Shown here one piece after another: positions 54,131 through 61,189 of a stretch of DNA of 64,000 nucleotides; the stretch's first letter is position 1, and every line of letters starts with the position of its first letter. The position numbers were made by a program, and so were the translations under genes. The DNA is taken from the NCBI RefSeq assembly GCF_031180885.1, contig NZ_JAPSLK010000046.1, positions 1-64,000 of the forward strand, in the 5' to 3' direction. The notes under the pieces were generated by a model. That model saw only the letters and a program-made list of their open reading frames with translations. It did not search any database and was not told the origin of the DNA. Source of the stretch: Saccharothrix sp. (GTDB taxonomy: Bacteria; Actinomycetota; Actinomycetes; Mycobacteriales; Pseudonocardiaceae).

Positions 54131-54358
54131 TTGACAAGCCGGTCTGCTACTATTCTCCGCGCGACCAGTCCCCACCCACGTGGGGACGGCAAGTGGAGCC
54201 CCGCTCCCACCCGCGTTCCACCGCTTCAGGTGGCCGGGTCCGGTCACCTCGACGGGTGGACTGCGCCCTTCGTTGTGCGATCGGTCGGAAGCGGGCCTCA
54301 CACCGGGCAGGTGTGGGGCCTCTTGTCTTTGGCGCACAACGAGTCACAAAGGACGTGA
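54131..54358 (+). promoter_or_regulatory. infC leader with candidate promoter and attenuator hairpin
   Basis: A TTGACA at 54131-54136 with TATTCT at 54151-54156 (short spacer, so doubtful) precedes a 200-nt untranslated leader. Hairpins: a 7-bp GTCCCCA/TGGGGAC stem near 54168-54187, and an 11-bp stem with one G-U pair, GGCCTCACACC at 54294-54304 with GGTGTGGGGCC at 54310-54320, followed by TCTTGTCTTT. The second has the form of an intrinsic terminator 28 bp before the infC start, as expected for attenuation or autoregulation of the infC operon. Confidence 0.6.
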
Positions 54359-54958
54359 ATGACAAGTCCCTCGAACCGAGGTGCTCCCGCCAGCACCGAG
54401 CCGCGTATCAACGAGCGCATCCGCGTGCCGGAGGTTCGTCTGGTCGGGCCGAACGGCGAGCAGGTCGGGATCGTTCGCATCGAGGACGCGCTCCGACTCG
54501 CGCAGGAAGCGGATCTCGACCTCGTCGAGGTCGCCGCGCAGGCTCGGCCGCCGGTCTGCAAGCTCATGGACTACGGGAAGTTCAAGTACGAGAGCGCCCA
54601 GAAGGCCCGTGAGTCGCGCCGCAACCAGCAGCTGACGGTCATCAAGGAGCAGAAGCTCCGGCCGAAGATCGACCCGCACGACTACCAGACGAAGAAGGGC
54701 CACGTGGCCCGCTTCCTGTCGCACGGGAACAAGGTCAAGGTGACCATCATGTTCCGCGGCCGAGAGCAGTCCCGGCCCGAACTCGGTTACCGGCTGCTGC
54801 AGAAGCTGGCGGAGGACGTCGCCGAGCTGGGCTTCGTCGAGTCGAACCCCAAGCAGGACGGCCGCAACATGATCATGGTGTTGGCGCCGCACAAGACCAC
54901 GAAGACCCGTCCGGTGAAGCAGGAGCAGGACGCCCCGACGGAGTCTGTCGAAGAGTGA
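54359..54958 (+). CDS. infC: Translation initiation factor IF-3
   Basis: 199 residues, ATG start with AAAGGA. IF-3 N-domain (PRINERIRVPEVRLVGPNGEQVGIVRIEDALRLAQEADLDLVEVAAQARPPVCKLMDYGKFKYE), a basic linker helix and the C-domain (HDYQTKKGHVARFLSHGNKVKVTIMFRGREQSRPELG). It starts with ATG, unlike the AUU of E. coli infC. The first 14 residues are an extension relative to STEPRIN-type starts. First gene of the infC-rpmI-rplT operon. Confidence 0.97.
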   Translation: MTSPSNRGAPASTEPRINERIRVPEVRLVGPNGEQVGIVRIEDALRLAQEADLDLVEVAAQARPPVCKLMDYGKFKYESAQKARESRRNQQLTVIKEQKLRPKIDPHDYQTKKGHVARFLSHGNKVKVTIMFRGREQSRPELGYRLLQKLAEDVAELGFVESNPKQDGRNMIMVLAPHKTTKTRPVKQEQDAPTESVEE

Positions 54959-55061
54959 CCCCGGCCCGGCGGCCGGGCGCAGACCGTGACCCGGCCCCCG
55001 GCCGGGCGCAAGCGTGGCCGTCCCGCGTCTGCGGGGCGGCCGGCAGGAGACGAGGACAGGA

Positions 55062-55256
55062 ATGCCGAAGAACAAGAGCCACAGCGGGACCTCCAAGCGC
55101 GTGAAGGTCACCGGCAGCGGCAAGATCATCCGTGAGAAGGCGGGCAAGCGCCACCTGCTGGAGAAGAAGTCCAGCAAGCTGACCCGTCGCCTCAGCGGCA
55201 CCACCGATGTCGCCAAGAACGACGTGCCGCGGATCAAGAAGCTGCTCGGCATCTGA
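55062..55256 (+). CDS. rpmI: Ribosomal protein bL35
   Basis: 64 residues from ATG 55062 (MPKNKSHSGTSKRVKVTGSGK) with AGGA upstream. Full-length bL35: basic, ending in VPRIKKLLGI. The 103-bp gap from infC holds GC-rich inverted segments (GGCCGGGCGC twice) that may form hairpins but do not look like a terminator. Confidence 0.97.
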   Translation: MPKNKSHSGTSKRVKVTGSGKIIREKAGKRHLLEKKSSKLTRRLSGTTDVAKNDVPRIKKLLGI

Positions 55257-55317
55257 TCCTCCCGCTCCCCCTTGAACACCGGGGCCACGAGCCCCACGAG
55301 ATCGACAGGATGGACCC

Positions 55318-55707
55318 GTGGCACGCGTCAAAAGGGCCGTGAACGCCCAGAAGAAGCGCCGTACCACCCTTGAGCTCGCCAGCGGCTACCGCGGCCAGCG
55401 TTCGAGGCTGTACCGCAAGGCCAAGGAGCAGGTGCTCCACTCGCTCAACTACGCGTACCGCGACCGCCGCGCGCGCAAGGGCGACTTCCGGAAGCTGTGG
55501 ATCCAGCGCATCAACGCCGGTGTCCGCGCCAACGGCATGACCTACAACCGCTTTATCCAGGGCCTGCGCCTCGCCGAGATCGAGGTCGACCGCAAGATCC
55601 TGGCCGAGCTGGCCGTCAGCGACCCCGGCGCCTTCACCGCGCTGGTCGAGCTGGCGAAGGCCGCGCTGCCCGCCGACGTGAACGCGCCCGTCGAGGACAA
55701 GGCCTGA
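55318..55707 (+). CDS. rplT: Ribosomal protein bL20
   Basis: 129 residues, GTG start (MARVKRAVNAQKKRRTTLELASGYRGQRSRLYRKAKEQ), with GGA upstream. Matches bL20 over its length; the N-terminal basic tail binds 23S rRNA early in 50S assembly. In several bacteria bL20 represses its own operon by binding the leader. Its last codon overlaps the candidate CTG start of the next gene. Confidence 0.97.
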   Translation: MARVKRAVNAQKKRRTTLELASGYRGQRSRLYRKAKEQVLHSLNYAYRDRRARKGDFRKLWIQRINAGVRANGMTYNRFIQGLRLAEIEVDRKILAELAVSDPGAFTALVELAKAALPADVNAPVEDKA

Positions 55708-56567
55708 GCGACGCACCGCGACCCGGGGCTGCTCCGTTCACCGAACGGACACCCCGGGTCGTTGCTGCTCGGCACCTGACGCGCCGCTCCGGCCGGGAAC
55801 GGGTGGGGCGTTTCCTGGCGGAGGGCGCGCAGGCGGTGCGCGAGGCACTGTCCTGGGCCGCCGCCGGACGCGGTCGGGTGCACGAGCTGTTCGTCACCTC
55901 GGTGGCCGCCGACCGCAACCCCGAGTTGGTGCGCGCGGCCGTGGATGCCGGGGTGCCGGTGAGCGCCGTCACCGAGAAGGCGGCGGCGGGGTTGTCGGAA
56001 ACCGTGTCGCCACAGGGCTTGGTCGCGGTGTGCGACCTCCTCGACGTCCCCCTGTCCCTGACCGGCGCACGTCTGGTCGCGGTCTTGCATGGAGTCGCCG
56101 ACCCCGGCAACGCCGGCACCGTGGCCCGCGTGGCCGACGCCGCCGGCGCCGACGCGGTGATCTTCGCCGGCGACACCGTCGACCCGCACAACGGCAAGTG
56201 CGTGCGCGCCTCCACCGGCAGCGTCTTCCACCTGCCGATCTCGCGTTCCCGCAACGCGGACGAGGTCTTCGCGGCGTGCCGCGCCGCCGGACTCCGCTTG
56301 GTCGCCGCGGATGGCTACGCCGAGGAGGACCTGGTCACCGCCGACCTGCGCGGCGACTTGGCGCAACCCACGGCGTGGGTGTTCGGCAGCGAGGCCCACG
56401 GCCTGCCGGATGACGTGGTAGCCACCCTGGACACCTCCCTGAAGGTCCCCATCTACGGCGGCGCCGAAAGCCTGAACCTGGCCACCGCCGCCGCGGTCTG
56501 CCTCTACGCCTCCGCCCGCGCCCAACGCAGCGGACCCTCTCACCCCCCCAGCGCTGGTCAGCACTAA
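55704..56567 (+). CDS. TrmH/SpoU family RNA 2'-O-methyltransferase
   Basis: 287 residues if it starts at CTG 55704, overlapping the rplT stop as CTGA. No ATG, GTG or TTG exists in this frame between there and GTG 55801, and family-like sequence (RHLTRRSGRERVGRFLAEGAQAVREAL) already precedes 55801. SPOUT motifs are complete: HGVADPGNAGTVARVADAAGAD, FGSEAHGLP and IYGGAESLNLATAAAVCLYA. It methylates ribose in rRNA or tRNA; thiostrepton-resistance-type enzymes are relatives. It is conserved after rplT in actinobacteria. Confidence 0.9.
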   Translation: MSDAPRPGAAPFTERTPRVVAARHLTRRSGRERVGRFLAEGAQAVREALSWAAAGRGRVHELFVTSVAADRNPELVRAAVDAGVPVSAVTEKAAAGLSETVSPQGLVAVCDLLDVPLSLTGARLVAVLHGVADPGNAGTVARVADAAGADAVIFAGDTVDPHNGKCVRASTGSVFHLPISRSRNADEVFAACRAAGLRLVAADGYAEEDLVTADLRGDLAQPTAWVFGSEAHGLPDDVVATLDTSLKVPIYGGAESLNLATAAAVCLYASARAQRSGPSHPPSAGQH

Positions 56568-56640
56568 TACGGAGAACACCCGCGCGACCCCCGCTACCGT
56601 CCCGAGCACACCCCTTACCGGGCGCACGGGGAGGCCGAGG

Positions 56641-57756
56641 ATGAGCGGGTCCGACTCCGAGGGTTACCGCCGGGCCTTCGAGCTGTTCCGGCAGGGCCGC
56701 TACGCCGACGCCGAGACCGTCCTGGCCCCACTGGCCCGCGCGCACGCCGACGACCCGGACGTCGTCCAGGCGTTGGCGAACTGCCACGCCCAACTCGGCC
56801 GGTACGAGGAGGCGATCGCCGGTCTCCGCCGGGTGATCGCCCTGGACCCGACCCGCCTGGCCGACGCCCGCAAGCTCGGCGTCATCCTGGAACAGGTCGG
56901 CGACTACACCGAGGCCGCACGCGTCTACCGATCGATCCTGGAGGTCGAGGACTACGGCGACGTAGCCGCCCGCCTGCACGGCATCGAGTCGGCAGCCGCT
57001 CCCACCACACCGGCCGGACCCACCCCGAACGGCGACCTCGCCACACCTGCCCTGGCACCGAATCGCGATGTCGTCGCCCGCGACCCCGGTCCGGTCGCGG
57101 CAACCCCACCACCCGAGACCGTGGCACTCCGAACCGCCGACGGCGTCCTGGTCCCGGGCGCCGCGCCGATCCAACGGGTCGTCGGCCGGTTCAACACCAC
57201 CGACCGCGGCAAACCCCACCTGGCCACCCACCAGGTCATCCGGTACCGGGTGCTGACCGCGAGCGGCGCGGTGGCCCGCGCGGTGCTGGTCTCGCTCGTG
57301 CCGCTAGCGGTCGACGCGCTCCGCGGAGAACTGGACGAGAAGATCCGCGCCGACACAGCCGTCGCGTTCGACTTCCTGGCGGTGGCGCTGCCCTACGTGA
57401 TCCTCGCGATGTGGTTGTGGGCGGCGATCAAGGTTGTACGCAGCGTCCTGTACGCGATGCGCTACCAGGTGGTCGTGTTCGAACGCGGCATCGACGTCGC
57501 TGAGGGGCTACTCCGCCGCAGCCGCCGGTTCGTTTGGTACTACCAGCTGACCGAAGAACCTGCGTACGAGCGCACCGCCCTCATGGCGCTGATGAACGTC
57601 GCCTCGCTGAGCTTCATCTACAACGACGCCTCGTCCACCACCAAGCACGTCGTCCTCGAAGCCATCGGCACCGAGGAGACGGTCGAGGCCCTGCGCCGCT
57701 ACATCGAGGAACGCCGACTCGTGGAACGCATCAGCATTCGCGGCATAGTGAGCTGA
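56641..57756 (+). CDS. TPR protein with membrane and bacterial PH-like domain
   Basis: 371 residues, ATG start. Two to three TPRs at about 8-110 (YRRAFELFRQGRYADAETVLAPLARAHADDPDVVQALANCHAQLGRYEEAI), a Pro/Ala-rich linker (about 115-185), two hydrophobic segments (about 215-235 and 245-275), and a C-terminal PH-like region (YAMRYQVVVFERGIDVAEGLLRRSRRFVWYYQL). No catalytic motif. It separates the infC operon from the HSP90/TPR cassette and could work with either; the shared TPR theme suggests the cassette. Confidence 0.65.
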   Translation: MSGSDSEGYRRAFELFRQGRYADAETVLAPLARAHADDPDVVQALANCHAQLGRYEEAIAGLRRVIALDPTRLADARKLGVILEQVGDYTEAARVYRSILEVEDYGDVAARLHGIESAAAPTTPAGPTPNGDLATPALAPNRDVVARDPGPVAATPPPETVALRTADGVLVPGAAPIQRVVGRFNTTDRGKPHLATHQVIRYRVLTASGAVARAVLVSLVPLAVDALRGELDEKIRADTAVAFDFLAVALPYVILAMWLWAAIKVVRSVLYAMRYQVVVFERGIDVAEGLLRRSRRFVWYYQLTEEPAYERTALMALMNVASLSFIYNDASSTTKHVVLEAIGTEETVEALRRYIEERRLVERISIRGIVS

Positions 57757-58096
57757 CCCCACCCGCCGACCAACCACCCGGCCACCCACACACCGACCCG
57801 CTGGCCACACGCTCGCTCGCGCCCGCCCAGCCGCGCTGCCCGCCCAGCCGCGCCGCCCGGCCGCGCCCGCCGATCCGCCCGGCCGCCACCTGGCCGGGCC
57901 GCTGCCCGCCGCCGGACACCGCCCGCCGGCCGTGCCCGCCGCGCAGCCGCGCCCGCCGCCCGACCCGCCGGACCGCTCGCTCGCCGCCCGACCTGCCCGC
58001 CGTCCTCGGATCGGCCCGGCGGTGGTTCGATCGCATGCCGCATGCCGCATGCCGCATGCCGCATGCCGGCCAGCGGTCGGCTCGGTGCGTGGCTCG
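57757..58096. other. 340-bp intergenic region between convergent genes, with a heptanucleotide repeat
   Basis: The first 250 bp are C-rich low-complexity sequence built from GCCCGCC/GCCGCGC words, with no supported gene. At 58034-58068 there are five perfect tandem copies of CATGCCG. The repeat lies 29 bp beyond the stop codon of the small amyloid-motif gene. Neither flanking gene starts here. Confidence 0.75.
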
Positions 58097-58360
58097 TCAG
58101 GCGTTGAACAGGCCGCCGGCCGCGTCGTGGTGGGACCCGTGGTGCGGCTGGCCGAACGCGCCGCCCGCCGGGTTGCCCAGCGGCGTGCCGCCCAGGTCGA
58201 GCGGGGGCGCGCCGAAGATCCCGGTGTCGGCCTGGAACCCCGCCTTCGCCTCCGCCCCGGTCACGTTGATCGTGACCGGGCCGTTGACGACCCCGGCCTG
58301 CACCACGTTCGTGGCCGGCCCGTTCACCTCGTTCTCGACCCGCTCGACCTTGTCGCCCAT
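58097..58360 (-). CDS. Small protein with RHIM-like/amyloid-signalling-like motif
   Basis: 87 residues, ATG start (GGGGAG very close upstream). The N-terminal third reads VENEVNGPATN then VVQAGVVNGPVTINV: a V-Q-x-G-x-x-N core flanked by NGP repeats and beta-prone strands. This resembles RHIM cores (I/V-Q-x-G-x-x-N) and the related bacterial amyloid signalling sequences known from actinobacterial NLR-type systems. The rest is Gly/Pro/His-rich and disordered, with no enzyme domain. It is 21 bp downstream of the TPR gene. The motif assignment is by eye. Confidence 0.6.
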   Translation of the reverse strand: MGDKVERVENEVNGPATNVVQAGVVNGPVTINVTGAEAKAGFQADTGIFGAPPLDLGGTPLGNPAGGAFGQPHHGSHHDAAGGLFNA

Positions 58361-58381
58361 CTCCCCATGGTCGCCCCGGCG

Positions 58382-61189
58382 TCAATCCTGGAGTCGCGCG
58401 TTGAGCGCCCGCAGCACCGGATCGCCCGCGACCGGCTTGTCCAGCGCCCGCAACACCTCCTCCAGCACGTTGGCCGTGTCACCGACGATCTGCAACGGCG
58501 TGCTCTCGGTCACCAGACCGGCCGCCCGCCGGGCCTCCGCCTCCGCGTTGACCGGGTCGCCCGACTGGAGCAGGAACCGCGCGCCCCGCTGCGCCAGGAA
58601 CGACTGCCAGTCGACGTCGCCCAACTGCGCCGCGAGCTCCTCGGCCACCCCGTTGCGCTCCAACGCTTCCGCGTGCCGGCCGGCCTGGAAGTGCAGGAAC
58701 GCCCGGATCGCCGCGATCCGCGCCGACAGGTGTGTCCGGTGCTCCTCGTTGTCCATCGCGGGCAGCAGCCGCTCCGCCGCGTCCAGTGCCGCACCGCACT
58801 GGTCGCGTTCGTCGTCGGGCAGCGCTGCAGCGGACTCCACCCACGACCCGGCCGCCTCCGCCGGGTCGGGCACCCGCTCCCACTGCCGGGCCGCGTCGGC
58901 GTAGGCCGCCGCGCCCGCCGACGCCCGGTCCAGCCGCCGCAGCACCCCGCCCAGCAGGTCGTAGGCGAGCGCCCGCCGCCACGGCTCCTCGTCGGGGATC
59001 AGCGGCAGCGCGGTCTCCAGGTGTGTTCGCGCCGCCTCGTTCTCGTCCAGCCGCGAGCACGCCTGCGCCAACCGGTACCGCACCGGCACCTCGATGTCGT
59101 CGCGCACGTCGTGGCTCTCGATGACCCGGACCGCTTCCTCCAGCGCCTCGGCGGCCTCCACGAACCGCCCGGTCTTGAGGTAGCCGCCGGCCAGCGTGTA
59201 GCAGGCGTGCGCGACGTCCTCGGGCACGCCCAGCTCGTGCGCCGCGGAGATCGCCTCCCGCAGTTGCTCGAACTGCCGGTCCTCGACCTCCAGCCGGTCG
59301 ATCGACGCCACCCGCTGCCGGTGCGCCTCCGCCGTCCACGGACCGCGCGGTGTGCTGAACGCGGCCACGAACTCCTCCGCCGTCTCCAGCGCTGCGGGCA
59401 GCCCCAGCACCGTCTCGATCTTCAGCCGCAGCCGCAGCGCGTCGAACCGCACGCCCGGTGTCGGCGCACCGGCCAGCACGTCGGCGACCACCGCGGACGC
59501 CTCGTCCAGCTCGCCGATCGACGCCAGGTGCTGGGCCACGTCGCACCGCACCCGCGACACCAGCTCCGGCACGTCCGCCTCGGCCAGCGCCAGCGCCTCC
59601 CGCACCAGCTCGCCGCGCTCGTCGGTCGCCTCCAGCTCGCCCAGCAGGTCGACCACCACGAGCCGGGTCAGCACCCGGGTGTACGGGGTGCCCGCGCGGT
59701 CCGCCTCCGCCACGCACTCCCGCGCCTCCGCCAGCGCCGCGTCCAGCCCCACCCGCTCGGCCCGCATCGCCGTGCCCCGGCTGCGGTACCGGTTCGCGAA
59801 GTCGTGCTCACCGGCCGCGGTGAGCCGGGCGACCGCCGCGTCCAGCTCGTCGAGGGCGGTCGCGTGCTCCTCGTGCAGCGGGCTCTGCCGCGCGGCCAGC
59901 GCCCGCCGTGCCGCGACCCGCGCTGCGAGGCCCTCCGGCAGCAGCGGGTCGAGGTCGCGCGGCAGGGACCGCAGCAGCCGCATGCCGGTGATGAAGTCGC
60001 CGTGGTCGAACGCGTGGTTCATGTCCTGGGCCAGCTCGACCGGGTCGGCGACCGGCGTCGGCTCCTCCTCGGGCTCCGGCGTGACCTCCGTGCGCAGCGG
60101 CACCGCCAGCGGCACGTGCGGTGTGTCGGCCGACGCGAGCTTCTCGCGGATGCGGCGGCTCACCGCGTCCGTCCCGTTGCGCCGGTCGAACCGCTCCGCG
60201 ATCTCCAGGGCCTTGGCCTCCAGCAGCTCCCGCAGCCGAGGCGCGCTGTAGACCTCCATCTGCCCGTCGTGCGGCACGACGAAGTCCTGCGGCTTGTCCA
60301 CGCGGCTGAGCAGCACCGCCGCGCCCGCCGCGAAGTGCATCTCCTGCGACGGCGACGGCGAGTGGTGGACCCGGTGCAATTGCCGGTGCAGCAGGTCGAT
60401 CCCGCGCTGCACGTTGCCCGACGTCGCGCAGAACACCAGGTGGTCGTCCACGTAGCCGCCGTACTGGTCGTCGCGGACCAGCCGGTGCGCCACCACGTGC
60501 GCCTGCCGCGCCCGGTCCAGGTCGCCCAGCTCGACGAACGCCGGGGTCAACGTGGTCAGGATGCCCTGCGGCTGGCTGGCGCAGCCGGTGTCCTTCTCCA
60601 ACTGGTGCTCGGCGTGCGCGACCGCCTCCGCGGACCGGCCCTGCCGGATCAGGTGCCCGGCCTGGTCCTCGATGACGCACGCCTCGCAGTCGCTCATCGG
60701 TCCCCGGTCCATGGCCAGGTACCGCGCGAAGTGCTCGCGGTAGCCCTCCTCGTTGCCGATGTGCTCGGCGAGCTGGGCCTGCGCCCCGTACACCGGCTGC
60801 ATCGAGTACCCGTGCCGCTGGTACCGCTCGCCCAGCTGGGTGATCACCGACCAAACCTGGTCCAGGGTGAACCGGGGGTCGGCGAGCAGCCCGCTGACGA
60901 TCCACTTGTGCGCCCAGTCGAAGGTGTGCGTCTCCCACTCGTCGAACGCCGTGGGGTCGCGCTTCTCCGCCGCGCCGCACCACGCGAACGGGGCCAGCAT
61001 CAGGTCGTAGCGGCCCAGGTCGTGGGCCGACCGGATGAGCGCGATCCGGCAGCTCACGCCGAGCGGCAGGTGGTCGACGGCGTCCGCGGTGCGCGCGGCG
61101 CGCTCCAGCGCCTCGTGCCGCGCCATGCCCTCGGGCATGTGGTACGCCTCGACGAACTGCTGTTCGGCGGCGGTCTTGTCCTCGCTCAC
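58382..61189 (-). CDS. Large TPR-like helical repeat protein of the HSP90 cassette
   Basis: 935 residues from GTG 61189, with GGAGG upstream and a 4-nt GTGA overlap with the HSP90-like stop. No transmembrane segment or catalytic motif is visible. A Pro/Glu-rich linker near 370-390 (TEVTPEPEEEPTPVADP) divides an N-terminal half from a C-terminal half of regular TPR-like helix pairs (RVRCDVAQHLASIGELDEASAVVADVL, ACYTLAGGYLKTGRFVEAAEALEEAV, HLSARIAAIRAFLHFQAGRHAEALERN). It probably acts as a scaffold or sensor for the HSP90-like ATPase; coupling implies fixed stoichiometry. Confidence 0.8.
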   Translation of the reverse strand: MSEDKTAAEQQFVEAYHMPEGMARHEALERAARTADAVDHLPLGVSCRIALIRSAHDLGRYDLMLAPFAWCGAAEKRDPTAFDEWETHTFDWAHKWIVSGLLADPRFTLDQVWSVITQLGERYQRHGYSMQPVYGAQAQLAEHIGNEEGYREHFARYLAMDRGPMSDCEACVIEDQAGHLIRQGRSAEAVAHAEHQLEKDTGCASQPQGILTTLTPAFVELGDLDRARQAHVVAHRLVRDDQYGGYVDDHLVFCATSGNVQRGIDLLHRQLHRVHHSPSPSQEMHFAAGAAVLLSRVDKPQDFVVPHDGQMEVYSAPRLRELLEAKALEIAERFDRRNGTDAVSRRIREKLASADTPHVPLAVPLRTEVTPEPEEEPTPVADPVELAQDMNHAFDHGDFITGMRLLRSLPRDLDPLLPEGLAARVAARRALAARQSPLHEEHATALDELDAAVARLTAAGEHDFANRYRSRGTAMRAERVGLDAALAEARECVAEADRAGTPYTRVLTRLVVVDLLGELEATDERGELVREALALAEADVPELVSRVRCDVAQHLASIGELDEASAVVADVLAGAPTPGVRFDALRLRLKIETVLGLPAALETAEEFVAAFSTPRGPWTAEAHRQRVASIDRLEVEDRQFEQLREAISAAHELGVPEDVAHACYTLAGGYLKTGRFVEAAEALEEAVRVIESHDVRDDIEVPVRYRLAQACSRLDENEAARTHLETALPLIPDEEPWRRALAYDLLGGVLRRLDRASAGAAAYADAARQWERVPDPAEAAGSWVESAAALPDDERDQCGAALDAAERLLPAMDNEEHRTHLSARIAAIRAFLHFQAGRHAEALERNGVAEELAAQLGDVDWQSFLAQRGARFLLQSGDPVNAEAEARRAAGLVTESTPLQIVGDTANVLEEVLRALDKPVAGDPVLRALNARLQD

